Assembly: GCA_022842205.1 (NCBI GenBank) | Contig: JALHQA010000004.1 | Coordinates: 52,501 to 116,500, forward strand | Direction: 5' to 3' | From: Hyphomicrobiales bacterium | GTDB taxonomy: Bacteria > Pseudomonadota > Alphaproteobacteria > Rhizobiales > Methylopilaceae | DNA length: 64,000 bases | In this document: positions 18,048-26,084 of the stretch, one piece after another | Layout of the letters: each line of letters begins with the position of its first letter | Position numbering within the stretch: position 1 is the stretch's first letter | The notes under the pieces: generated by a model | What the model was told of the DNA's origin: nothing | Database searches by the model: none | The model's input: the letters and a program-made list of their open reading frames with translations, nothing else | Position numbers and translations under genes: made by a program

Positions 18048-19070
18048 ATGTCTTCTCCCGGTCTGACCGACACATCCCTCGCCGACCATATCCGCCCGGT
18101 CGCGGCGGATTCTCATGTTTCCGCCTCGGTCTTTCTCGGCGATGTCGCGGCATTCGCGCTCGGCGACGGAACCGTGATCCTTGCGAACGGCGCGACCACC
18201 TCACGCGTCAATGTGCACCCCGACAGCGCAATCCTCGTCGCGGCCGCCGACGGCACGCATCTCGTAACCGGGGGCGATGACGGGCGCGTGGTGCGCACGA
18301 GTGCGACCGGCGAGACCGAGGAGATCGTTCGCGTCGCGAACGGCGCATGGATCGATGCCGTCGCGACCGGTCCGGACGGCGCGGTGGCGTGGTCGGCCGC
18401 GAAACAGGCTCATGTCAGGGACGGCAAGGGAAATGTATTCACGCTCGACATCGGATCGAGCGGACGCGGCCTTGCCTTCGCGCCGAAGGGATTTCAGCTC
18501 TACATCGCGCGCTATAACGGCGTGACGCAGTGGTTCCCGCGCACGCAAGGCAAGCCGAAGGAAGTGACCTGGAAAGGCTCGCACATCGATGTCACGGCGT
18601 CGGCGGACGGGCGCTTCGTCGTCTCCACCATGCAGGAAAACGAGATGCACGGCTGGCGGCTCGCCGACGGTGCCAACATGCGCATGTCGGGCTATCCGTC
18701 GAAAGTGCGCTCGATGTCGTGGTCGTTCGACGGGAAATGGCTGGCGAGTTCCGGCGCGGACGCCGCGATCGTCTGGCCGTTCATGACCAAGGACGGCCCG
18801 ATGGGCAAGCCGCCACTGGAACTTGGTATCCGGCCGTCGCGCGTCGAACGCGTGGCGTTTCACCCGAAGGCTCCGGTGCTGGCGGTGGGCTACAAGGACG
18901 GCTGCGTGCTGTTCGTGCGCATGGACAGCGACGACGAGCAGATCCTTCAGGCGCGCGCGGCCGGAGACGGTGGCGCGGTCTCGGCGCTGGCTTGGAATGC
19001 GGACGGCATGATGCTGGCATTCGGCACCGACGAGGGCGCCGCCGGCGTATTGACGCTGCCGAAGGTGTGA
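18048..19070 (+). CDS. WD40 repeat protein
   Basis: This is a 340-residue cytoplasmic beta-propeller protein without a signal peptide. WD-like repeats are recognisable, for example ILVAAADGTHLVTGGDDGRVVRTSATGE, MSWSFDGKWLASSGADAAIVWPF and ALAWNADGMMLAFGTDEGAAGVL. WD40 genes are often neighbours of COG0523 GTPases in this order, so it may take part in zinc handling; that link is inference. It follows the CobW gene by 39 bases on the same strand and ends directly against the convergent receiver gene with no gap. Confidence 0.85.
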   Translation: MSSPGLTDTSLADHIRPVAADSHVSASVFLGDVAAFALGDGTVILANGATTSRVNVHPDSAILVAAADGTHLVTGGDDGRVVRTSATGETEEIVRVANGAWIDAVATGPDGAVAWSAAKQAHVRDGKGNVFTLDIGSSGRGLAFAPKGFQLYIARYNGVTQWFPRTQGKPKEVTWKGSHIDVTASADGRFVVSTMQENEMHGWRLADGANMRMSGYPSKVRSMSWSFDGKWLASSGADAAIVWPFMTKDGPMGKPPLELGIRPSRVERVAFHPKAPVLAVGYKDGCVLFVRMDSDDEQILQARAAGDGGAVSALAWNADGMMLAFGTDEGAAGVLTLPKV

Positions 19071-19442
19071 TCAGCCGAGGGCCGCGATCAGCGCCGCCTC
19101 GATGCTTTCCGGGCTGAACGGCTTTTCGATAACCGGGCGCGTGTCGTGCGGCGGCTCGAGTCCGAGCGCGCCATAGCCGGACATGAACACGAACGGGATG
19201 CCGCGCCGGGCCAGAATGTCGGCAACCGGGGTGGACCGGGCGCCACCGAGATTGAGGTCGAGCAGCGCAACGTCGATGTCCGCGGATTCCGCCAGCGGAC
19301 GCGCCTGATCGAGCCGGGCGACCGGGCCGACCACAACACAGCCGAAATCTCCGACTATGTCTTCGACGAGCATGGAAACCAGCATCTCATCTTCGACGAT
19401 GAGAACACGACGTCCGGAGAGGCCTGTATTGTTAACATTCAC
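19071..19442 (-). CDS. Single-domain response regulator receiver protein
   Basis: This is a receiver domain of about 123 residues with no output domain. It contains VLIVEDEMLVSMLVED (acid pocket), the phospho-acceptor Asp in VALLDLNLGG, a switch Ser in FVFMSGYG and Lys in VIEKPFSPESIE. I start at a GTG (MNVNNTGLSGRRVL), preceded by GGAAGG; the frame runs 29 codons further upstream without receiver similarity. Such stand-alone receivers pass phosphate from HWE/HisKA-2 histidine kinases in alphaproteobacteria. No kinase is nearby. Confidence 0.82.
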   Translation of the reverse strand: MNVNNTGLSGRRVLIVEDEMLVSMLVEDIVGDFGCVVVGPVARLDQARPLAESADIDVALLDLNLGGARSTPVADILARRGIPFVFMSGYGALGLEPPHDTRPVIEKPFSPESIEAALIAALG

Positions 19443-19554
19443 CGCGAAAACCTTCCCGAGGGAGGCAAAAACAGGCTTTTCCCTAGCACAGCCCGGCGGG
19501 GGATGGACAGTTCCTGCGCAGAGATGCACGCTCCGGTTGGATCAGGAAATGTCT

Positions 19555-20142
19555 ATGCGCGCTAAAAGCTTCGTGGCCGTCCTTGCGTTCGCCGTTCTGT
19601 CGATCGCACCAGCCGAGGCGGCCGCGATGACATTCAAGCCAGCGGATATCGGCGATTGCCGCATATCCTGCGAACGGGTTCTGATGGCTGAAGGCGACAT
19701 CACGCTGGATTCCGACGTCCTCTTCGAGCGTGCGTTCGAGAAGGCCGGGAACGTCCGCACAGTAATGCTGGACTCGCCGGGCGGCAATGTTGTCGGGGGG
19801 CTCAAGCTTGGATACTCATTTCGCAGGGCGAAGCTCAACGTGAGCGTCGCGCCTGGCGGCGAGTGCTTTTCGGCTTGTGCCTACGCCATGTTGGGAGGCG
19901 TATCCCGCCGTGTGCCGGAGAATGCACGTTTCGGCGTACACGGATTTGTCGATCGACGGTCCAAGGTCTCGGCGCGCGACATGTCCTACGACAAGGACAT
20001 ATACGGTCTGCTCCGGCTGTTCGCCGAGGAAATGGGCGTCAGTCCTTCCCTGATCGTGATGGCGGAAAAGACCCGCAACGAAGATCTGCGCATTCTCAGC
20101 CGCGAGGAGCTGAAAAAGACGCGTGTCGTTACGGGCCGCTGA
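19555..20142 (+). CDS. Periplasmic ClpP-like serine hydrolase fold protein (COG3904)
   Basis: This is a 195-residue exported protein with signal peptide MRAKSFVAVLAFAVLSIAPAEA. The body resembles COG3904 ClpP/crotonase-fold proteins: VMLDSPGGNVVGGLKLGYSFR is the oxyanion segment, and APGGECFSACAYAMLGG carries the likely nucleophile serine. HGFV nearby may hold the histidine. The ATG at 19555 has AGGA at a better distance than the ATG at 19549. The function of these periplasmic proteins is not established. It is divergent from the receiver gene. Confidence 0.75.
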   Translation: MRAKSFVAVLAFAVLSIAPAEAAAMTFKPADIGDCRISCERVLMAEGDITLDSDVLFERAFEKAGNVRTVMLDSPGGNVVGGLKLGYSFRRAKLNVSVAPGGECFSACAYAMLGGVSRRVPENARFGVHGFVDRRSKVSARDMSYDKDIYGLLRLFAEEMGVSPSLIVMAEKTRNEDLRILSREELKKTRVVTGR

Positions 20143-20154
20143 GTCCGTCGCGGG

Positions 20155-21585
20155 TCAGCCGACGAAGAAGTTCCTGAACTGCCAGGGATCGCTTTCGTCG
20201 ATTTCTTCGGGGAAGAGGCCCGGCCGGTTCAGCAGCGGCGTCCAGTCGGTGTAATAACCCTTCACCGGACCGAGATAGGGCAGCTGGATTTCAAGGCAGC
20301 GCGCAAAATCCATTTCCTCCGCCTCGACGATGCCCTCGGTCGGATTCTCCAGCGCCCACACCATGCCGGCGAGAACCGCGGACGTAACCTGAAGACCGGT
20401 CGCGCTCTGATAGGGGGCAAGCTCGCGGGTTTCCTCCAGAGACAGCTGCGAGCCGAACCAGTAGGCGCCCTTCGAGTGCCCGTATAAAAGAACGCCGAGC
20501 TCGTCGATGCCGTCGACAAGTTCGTCCTCGTCGAGAACGTGCAGCGTGTCCTGGACCTTTCCTGCGGCGCCAAACAGCTCATGCCAGGACAGGATGGCGT
20601 CGTCCGCCGGATGATAGGCGTAATGACAGGTCGGTCGATAGACCGGCTTGCCGTCCTCATAGACGGTAAAATAGTCCGCGATCGAGATCGACTCGTTGTG
20701 CGTGACGAGGAAACCGTATTGCGGCCCGAGGGTCGGGCACCATGTGCGTACCTTGGTCGCGGCGCCGGGCTGCATCAGATAGATCGCGGGCGCGCCGGGA
20801 CGATCGTGTTCGCGCGCCGTGTCCGGCTTCCATTTCTCATGCGTGCCCCAGCCCATTTCGGACGGCTGCAGGCCCTCGGAAATGAACCCTTCGACCGACC
20901 ATGTGTTGAGAAAGACGTTCGGCGGCTTGGGGTCCACGGTGCGCTGCGTGTCGCGCTCGGCAATGTGGATGCCCTTGACGCCGATCTGCCGGAGCAGGGC
21001 GGCCCATTCCTCGCGCGTCGTCGGATCGGGTGCGTTGAGATTGAGGTCGCGCGCGACATTCAGGGCCGCCTGCTTGGCGAAGAAGGACACCATGCCGGGG
21101 TTTGCGCCGCAGCAGGAGACGGCGGTCGGCCCGCCGGGGTTCTTCCGTTTCGCGGCGAGCGTCATCTCGCGCAGCGCGTAGTTCGAACGCTCGCTCGGGC
21201 CCTTCTTCTTGTCAAAATAGAAGCCGAGCCAGGGTTCGTTCACGGTATCGATGTACAGACACCCGAGTTCGCGGCAAAGCTCCATGATATCGACCGAGCC
21301 GGTGTCGACCGAGAGATTGACGCAGAAGCCCTGGCCGCCGCCCTTGGTCAGAAGCGGGGTGAGGAGTTCGCGATAGTTTTCCTTGGTGACGTGCTGCTGG
21401 ATCAGTTCCAGCCCGTGCTTGTCGAGGATGTGCTTGTTGTGGTCGCTCGGATCGATCACCGACATGCGCGACTTGTCGTATTTGAAGTGGCGTTCGATCA
21501 GCGGCAGCGTGCCGCGTCCGATCGAGCCGAAGCCGATCATCACGATGGGTCCCATAATCTCACCGTAAACCGGCCAATCCGCCAT
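20155..21585 (-). CDS. hss: Homospermidine synthase
   Basis: This is a 476-residue NAD-dependent enzyme that joins two putrescines (or spermidine plus putrescine) into homospermidine. The N-terminal Rossmann motif is IVMIGFGSIGRGTLPLI, and the saccharopine dehydrogenase-like fold is followed by family blocks such as GGGQGFCVNLSVDTGSVDIM and YIDTVNEPWLGFY. Length matches characterised alphaproteobacterial and Blastochloris enzymes (about 477). Its substrate supply is the ornithine decarboxylase 2 kb away. It ends 12 bases from the convergent ClpP-like gene. Confidence 0.94.
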   Translation of the reverse strand: MADWPVYGEIMGPIVMIGFGSIGRGTLPLIERHFKYDKSRMSVIDPSDHNKHILDKHGLELIQQHVTKENYRELLTPLLTKGGGQGFCVNLSVDTGSVDIMELCRELGCLYIDTVNEPWLGFYFDKKKGPSERSNYALREMTLAAKRKNPGGPTAVSCCGANPGMVSFFAKQAALNVARDLNLNAPDPTTREEWAALLRQIGVKGIHIAERDTQRTVDPKPPNVFLNTWSVEGFISEGLQPSEMGWGTHEKWKPDTAREHDRPGAPAIYLMQPGAATKVRTWCPTLGPQYGFLVTHNESISIADYFTVYEDGKPVYRPTCHYAYHPADDAILSWHELFGAAGKVQDTLHVLDEDELVDGIDELGVLLYGHSKGAYWFGSQLSLEETRELAPYQSATGLQVTSAVLAGMVWALENPTEGIVEAEEMDFARCLEIQLPYLGPVKGYYTDWTPLLNRPGLFPEEIDESDPWQFRNFFVG

Positions 21586-21704
21586 TCTTCAGCACTCCAC
21601 AAGAAGAAAAGATGCCCGCATAGAGCCGCCCAAGAGCGGATAAATCAAGGCGTTAAACGCCGTGTGACATCCGGCTTTAGGCGGTGACGGCATGGCTTGC
21701 CAAT

Positions 21705-21723
21705 ATAGATAACCAGTTATATA
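21705..21723. promoter_or_regulatory. Candidate MarR operator
   Basis: ATAACCAGTTAT (21709-21720) is a perfect dyad with two-base centre, in an AT-rich patch 24 bases before the MarR gene start. MarR proteins usually bind such 16-20 bp dyads over their own promoters, so autoregulation is likely. Confidence 0.5.
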
Positions 21724-21746
21724 AACGGCCGAAGCTTGGAGGCTGC

Positions 21747-22247
21747 ATGACCGAAGATGTCGTCCGTGCGCTTGGCTTTCTGTGTCTCGGCACCCGCATG
21801 AAGCGGATCGGCGAGCGGCTGCAGGCCGGCACCCTCGAACTGATGGGAGAGATGAAGGCCGGTCTCGTGCCGGGCCAGTATCCGCTCCTGGCCTCGATCG
21901 ACCGCCTCGGCCCGCTGACCGTCGGCGAACTCGCAGAGGCTGTGGGCATTACCCAGCCCGGCACGACCAAGGCTGTGAATCAGCTCGCGAAGCTCGGCCT
22001 GATGCGGAGCCTTCCATCCGACCATGACCAGCGCCGCCGGATCGTGACGCTGACGGACAAAGGGCAAAAGCTCGTCGACATATCGAAGCGGGATGTATGG
22101 CCGCAGATCGAACGGGCGGTGGCCGATCTTTGCGCCGGCCTCGAGGGGCCGCTGCTTGAGCAACTTGCGGCCATCGAGGACGGGCTCGTCGAAAAGCCGC
22201 TGTCGCGCCGCGTCGCCCGCACGACTCAGAAGAGGGCGCAAAGATGA
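21747..22247 (+). CDS. MarR family transcriptional regulator
   Basis: This is a 166-residue winged-helix regulator. The recognition core reads GPLTVGELAEAVGITQPGTTKAVNQLAKLGLMRSLPSDHDQRRRIVTLTDKG, a textbook MarR wing (DHDQRRR). The start at 21747 has TTGGAGG upstream; the longer frame lacks support. It overlaps the following GNAT gene by ATGA, forming a MarR-acetyltransferase pair of the kind where the regulator controls the enzyme gene. The effector ligand is unknown. Confidence 0.88.
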   Translation: MTEDVVRALGFLCLGTRMKRIGERLQAGTLELMGEMKAGLVPGQYPLLASIDRLGPLTVGELAEAVGITQPGTTKAVNQLAKLGLMRSLPSDHDQRRRIVTLTDKGQKLVDISKRDVWPQIERAVADLCAGLEGPLLEQLAAIEDGLVEKPLSRRVARTTQKRAQR

Positions 22248-22960
22248 GCCATATTCTCGACCGTCCGATCTGGAGCGCGCTGAACTCGAGCCACGCACAT
22301 CTGGCGGAAGGACAGGGCGGTGCACGGCGTTATCCACCGTCGATCATTCCCTTTGTGCAGTCGGAGAGCGACGATCCCGACAACCTTGCCGCCCTCGCGG
22401 CACTTGCAGCGCCAGGCGATGAGCTGTTCATCGCGCAGGCGACGCCCATCCTCCTGCCGCGTGGCCTGACGGCGGTCCTCGAAGCGCCGGGCGTACAGAT
22501 GATCGCCGATCGAATGATGCCGGAGATCGACGATCCGCGCATAGAGAGACTTGGCGAAGCGGACGCCGCGGACATGCTGGCGCTGGCGCTGCTGACCAAG
22601 CCCGGTCCGTTCACGCTCAGGGCGCAGGCGCTCGGCGAATTCTGGGGCGTGAAGGAGAACGGGCGTCTGATCGCGATGGCCGGCGTGCGCTTCAAGCATC
22701 CCGGTATTCAGGAAATCAGCGGCGTATGCACGCATCCGGATGTGCGGGGACGCGGCCTCGGTAGGCTGATGATGGAATTCATGTGCGGGCGCATCTTCGC
22801 CCGCCGCGAGCAGCCTTATCTGCACACCTTTGCCAGCAATACCGGCGCGATCGCACTCTATGAGAAGCTCGGCTTCCGGCTGAGGAGTCCGATGAATGTC
22901 ACGGCGTTCAGCCGTGTGTCAGCGGGCTCCCCCGAGGTGAGGGATCAGGCCGCGACCTGA
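22244..22960 (+). CDS. GNAT family N-acetyltransferase
   Basis: This is a 238-residue protein whose C-terminal half (about 130-225) is a GNAT fold: IQEISGVCTHPDVRGRGLGRLMMEFM supplies the acetyl-CoA-binding V..D..GRGLGR motif, and NTGAIALYEKLGFRLR is motif B. The N-terminal half is a second, degenerate GNAT-like or FR47-type region. It is translationally coupled to the MarR gene. The acceptor substrate is unknown. Its 3' end overlaps the convergent GNAT gene by 16 bases. Confidence 0.85.
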   Translation: MSHILDRPIWSALNSSHAHLAEGQGGARRYPPSIIPFVQSESDDPDNLAALAALAAPGDELFIAQATPILLPRGLTAVLEAPGVQMIADRMMPEIDDPRIERLGEADAADMLALALLTKPGPFTLRAQALGEFWGVKENGRLIAMAGVRFKHPGIQEISGVCTHPDVRGRGLGRLMMEFMCGRIFARREQPYLHTFASNTGAIALYEKLGFRLRSPMNVTAFSRVSAGSPEVRDQAAT

Positions 22961-23487
22961 AGCGCGGGCTCGATTGCGACAGGTGCCGGAACGAGAAGGC
23001 CCGTTGCACGGAGGACGCCGTGCGCGCCGGAAAGCGCGCCGGGAACGAGTTCATGCGCAAGGAAGCGCGAGCGTTCGTACGGTCCCGGCATGCGTAGTTT
23101 TGCCGTGGGCTCGGCCGAGAAGCCGAAGCGCGCGTAATAGGGCGCGTCACCGACAAGCAGGATCGAGCCGTGGCCGAGATCGGCTGCGCGCGTGACCGCT
23201 TCGCGCATCAGCAGGCTGCCTATGCCGAGCGACTGCGCATTCGTCGATACCGCGAGCGGCCCCAGCAGAAGCGAAACATGGTCGCCAGCGGCGACGTTCC
23301 ACAGGCGCACCGTGCCCACGACCGCGCCCGTCTCGTCCTCGGCAATGAGGGAGAGGCCATGAGCCGGCAGGCGGCCTTCGCGCAGGCGTGCCGAGGTCTT
23401 GCGAAAACGCGCCTCGCCCATCGCTGCATCGAGGAGATCCTCGCGGGCGTCGATGTCCGACAGAACTTCGTTGCGTACATTGATCAT
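22945..23487 (-). CDS. GNAT family N-acetyltransferase (YhbS-like)
   Basis: This is a 180-residue acetyltransferase. Its YhbS-like pattern includes LSLIAEDETGAVVGTVRLW, LGPLAVSTNAQSLGIGSLLMREAV (acetyl-CoA loop) and LVGDAPYYARFGFSAEP. The start MINVRNEV at 23487 has GGAGGG upstream; the open frame extends 92 codons further but has no similarity. It lies 92 bases downstream of the ornithine decarboxylase gene on the same strand, so it may be read through from it. The substrate is unknown. Confidence 0.85.
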   Translation of the reverse strand: MINVRNEVLSDIDAREDLLDAAMGEARFRKTSARLREGRLPAHGLSLIAEDETGAVVGTVRLWNVAAGDHVSLLLGPLAVSTNAQSLGIGSLLMREAVTRAADLGHGSILLVGDAPYYARFGFSAEPTAKLRMPGPYERSRFLAHELVPGALSGAHGVLRATGLLVPAPVAIEPALQVAA

Positions 23488-23579
23488 GGCCGTGCCCTCC
23501 GTGGGCGCAGCCCTCGCACTCTCTCGAGCCGTCCGGGTATTTCGAAAGAACCCGCCCGGCGCCGCCGGGCGGAACGATG

Positions 23580-24713
23580 TCAGATGCAGACCGTGTGCAG
23601 CGGCGGGAAGCCGTTGAACGCGACCGAGGAGTAGGTGGTGGTGTACGCACCCGTCGCTTCGATCAGCACGCGGTCGCCGATCTCTAGGCTGATCGGCAGT
23701 TCGTACGGCACCTTTTCGTACATGACGTCGGCCGAATCGCAGGTCGGTCCGGCGAGCACGCACGGCACGGTCTCGGCGCCGTCGCGCTCGGTCTTGATCG
23801 GATAGCGGATCGCCTCGTCCATCGTCTCGGCGAGACCGCCGAACTTGCCGATGTCGAGATAGACCCAGCGGGCTTCGCTCTCGTCGTTCGACTTCTTCGA
23901 GATCAGGACGACTTCCGATTCGATGACGCCGGCATTGCCGACCATGCCGCGGCCCGGTTCGATGATCGTTTCCGGGATGCGGTTGCCGAAATGCTTGCGC
24001 AGCGCGCCGAAGATCGCCTCGCCATAGCTGCGCACGCCCGGCACCTTCTTGAGGTACCTAGTCGGGAAGCCGCCGCCGAGATTGACCATCGACAGGTGAA
24101 TGCCGCGCTCCGCAAGCGTGCGGAAGATCGTGGCCGCCGACGCGAGCGCGCCGTCCCACATCTTCGGATCACGCTGCTGCGAGCCGACATGGAACGAGAC
24201 GCCGTACGCGATGAGGCCGAGACGGTGTGCGTGCTCGAGCACATCGACCGCCATTTCCGGCACGCAGCCGAACTTGCGCGACAGCGGCCATTCGGCGCCC
24301 GACCCGTCGCAGAGAATACGCGCAAAGACCTTCGCGCCGGGAGCGGCGCGGGCGATCTTCTCGACTTCCTCGACGCAGTCGACGGCGTAGAGATCGACGC
24401 CGAGCTGGCGCGCGGTGGCGATGTCGCGCTCCTTCTTGACCGTGTTGCCGAACGAGATGCGGTCCGCGGTCGCGCCGGCGGCCAGCACCATTCGCATCTC
24501 CTGGACGGAGGCGGTGTCGAAGCACGAGCCGAGCCCGGCCAGAAGCTGCAGCACCTGCGGCTCCGGGTTCGCTTTCACGGCGTAGAACACGCGCGTGTCG
24601 GGCAGGGCCTTCGCGAACGAACGATAGTTGTCGCGCACGACGTCGAGATCGACGACGAGGCGCGGGCCTTCGAACGGGGTCGCGGCGAGATAGTTGCGAA
24701 TGCGATCGGTCAT
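23580..24713 (-). CDS. Ornithine (or lysine/ornithine) decarboxylase, fold type III PLP enzyme
   Basis: This is a 377-residue alanine-racemase-fold decarboxylase of the eukaryote-like ODC group. The PLP lysine is in VFYAVKANPEP, the phosphate-binding glycines in LGGGFPTRY, EPGRGMVGNAG follows, and the catalytic cysteine is in AGPTCDSADVMYE. It converts ornithine to putrescine, the substrate of homospermidine synthase nearby. The ATG at 24713 follows GGGGAA; the frame is open 52 codons further upstream through the leader. Some members also accept lysine. A long structured leader precedes it. Confidence 0.93.
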   Translation of the reverse strand: MTDRIRNYLAATPFEGPRLVVDLDVVRDNYRSFAKALPDTRVFYAVKANPEPQVLQLLAGLGSCFDTASVQEMRMVLAAGATADRISFGNTVKKERDIATARQLGVDLYAVDCVEEVEKIARAAPGAKVFARILCDGSGAEWPLSRKFGCVPEMAVDVLEHAHRLGLIAYGVSFHVGSQQRDPKMWDGALASAATIFRTLAERGIHLSMVNLGGGFPTRYLKKVPGVRSYGEAIFGALRKHFGNRIPETIIEPGRGMVGNAGVIESEVVLISKKSNDESEARWVYLDIGKFGGLAETMDEAIRYPIKTERDGAETVPCVLAGPTCDSADVMYEKVPYELPISLEIGDRVLIEATGAYTTTYSSVAFNGFPPLHTVCI

Positions 24714-25110
24714 CAGGGTTCCCCAAAAACACGCGTTGGCTTTCGCGTTGAGGTCGCCCGTTCCGGACACGCGATGGAGACGCGCCGGGCGGTACTCGTC
24801 AACGCTGCCGGCCCGTACAGACCGGCGGCTCTTGTTCGCGCCGAAGGTGGAGCCGGGCCGTGGCAGCAAAAGCTGCTTCAGGCTCGAAATCCGCCAACGC
24901 TTGGAAGGGAATTCCCGTCCGCACGCCTCGGCAAAGAAGTAGTCTGCCTCTTCAGTGACCCCGACCGTTGGACCGGCCGGGAGAGACCAAAAAAGCCCTC
25001 TACGTCGTTGCTTTAAGCTGCGTCCGCCGGCAGAGCGCCGACTTAAACCCGGTTTGTCTTTCCGGTTACCGGTCTGCCCAGACGGGGCTTCCGTCTAGAC
25101 CGGCACGCAG
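24714..25110 (-). promoter_or_regulatory. Structured leader of ornithine decarboxylase (speF-motif candidate)
   Basis: About 400 bases upstream of the decarboxylase lack an independent gene but hold strong structure. At its 5' end, read on the minus strand, a two-step hairpin spans 25103-25069: outer stem CCGGTCT/AGACCGG and inner stem AGACGG/CCGTCT. Several more GC-rich hairpins follow, including one at 24863-24876. Alphaproteobacterial ornithine decarboxylase genes carry the conserved speF leader RNA, and position and size fit. I cannot align it to the model here. The upstream part to 25233 shows no gene. Confidence 0.5.
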
Positions 25111-25233
25111 CCACAGGCACGTGCGAAATTGGGCAGGCGCGACATAAGCAAAATGCAGCGCCGGTGCAAGTATTAGATTGTGATTATTTCGAGATGGCTG
25201 ACGCCGTTGCGCGAGAGTCACTCGCGCGCCCGC

Positions 25234-25446
25234 TTACTCGGCGGTGCGCGCGTTGCGCTGCGCGGCGCGCCAGAAGCCGACGACGAAATAAAGCGCGAGC
25301 GCGGCGCCGGCCGCCTGGAGCACCCAGGCGCCGATCTCGCCGAGGCCGAACATGCCCGCAAGCGCCCAGCCTCCGGCGACGCCGGCAACGAGGATTTCGA
25401 CGCCGACGAGAACGGTGGCAGAGATGACCGTAAGGGGGTGTTTCAT
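25234..25446 (-). CDS. Small two-helix membrane protein (70 residues)
   Basis: This 70-residue protein has two hydrophobic helices (about residues 7-33 and 39-60) and a charged C-terminus RAAQRNARTAE. No family is recognised. Only a weak ribosome binding site (TAGG) is seen. It is one of three small minus-strand membrane genes in 750 bases. Compositional bias and clean transmembrane segments argue that it is real. Confidence 0.6.
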   Translation of the reverse strand: MKHPLTVISATVLVGVEILVAGVAGGWALAGMFGLGEIGAWVLQAAGAALALYFVVGFWRAAQRNARTAE

Positions 25447-25508
25447 GCTGCGCGGAACCTAGCGGGATTGCGGCCGGGCCTCAACCCTCACGGTCGCCGC
25501 AGCCTTTG

Positions 25509-25670
25509 TCAGCGGGAGCGGCGGCGGGCCGCGGCCCGCACCGGGACAGGCCGCATCTCCGGCTCGCGCGCGGAGCGGACAACCGGTTTGGAGGCCAGAT
25601 AGACCAGCAACGCCAGAAGGCCGGCGCAGATCGCCGGGAAAACAAGAGCCAGGGCGTTGAAAGCCGTCAT
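25509..25670 (-). CDS. Small single-pass membrane protein (53 residues)
   Basis: This 53-residue protein has one helix (FNALALVFPAICAGLLALLVYLA region, residues 3-26) and a very basic tail (RAAARRRSR), so the tail should face the cytoplasm. Its ATG overlaps the stop of the gene upstream (ATGA), indicating coupled translation. No family is recognised. Confidence 0.6.
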   Translation of the reverse strand: MTAFNALALVFPAICAGLLALLVYLASKPVVRSAREPEMRPVPVRAAARRRSR

Positions 25671-25987
25671 TTCTGCGTCCTTTCGAGCAGATGTCTCGCA
25701 AACAAATGTAGTGCGCCGCTGGCTGCGGTGCAAATCACGGTGGCGGCAAGCCAGAGCGGGTCGATGTCGGAGCCGGGCGCCTTTAGGACGGCGAGCGTCG
25801 GGAGCAACGCACCCGAGATGAAAACGCCGATCGCTATGCCGTTGATGTAGTTCGCGGAAAGCTTGGCGCTTTCGGGAATGGCCGGCGGGCGGGCGCTGGT
25901 GTCCTCGACGATCGCGACCGGCATCGGTTTGTTCCGGCCGGACGCGGGCGGTTTGCTTCCCCGGGCCGGTTTCGATGCGCGCGCCAT
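25667..25987 (-). CDS. Small two-helix membrane protein (106 residues)
   Basis: This 106-residue protein begins with a basic, proline-rich N-terminus (MARASKPARGSKPPASGRNK) and then two membrane helices (about residues 48-68 and 75-97). The start at 25987 follows GGAGGGGG, a strong ribosome binding site. It is the first of two overlapping genes; both products are membrane proteins and may act together. No named family is recognised. It is divergent from phnM. Confidence 0.65.
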   Translation of the reverse strand: MARASKPARGSKPPASGRNKPMPVAIVEDTSARPPAIPESAKLSANYINGIAIGVFISGALLPTLAVLKAPGSDIDPLWLAATVICTAASGALHLFARHLLERTQK

Positions 25988-26084
25988 GAATTCCCCCTCC
26001 GGGCACCATAACGGCTGGGGGCTTCCGGGCAACTCACCCAAATTTCACATGCCCGGCGATCCGGACCGGCTATAAAGCGCGCCG

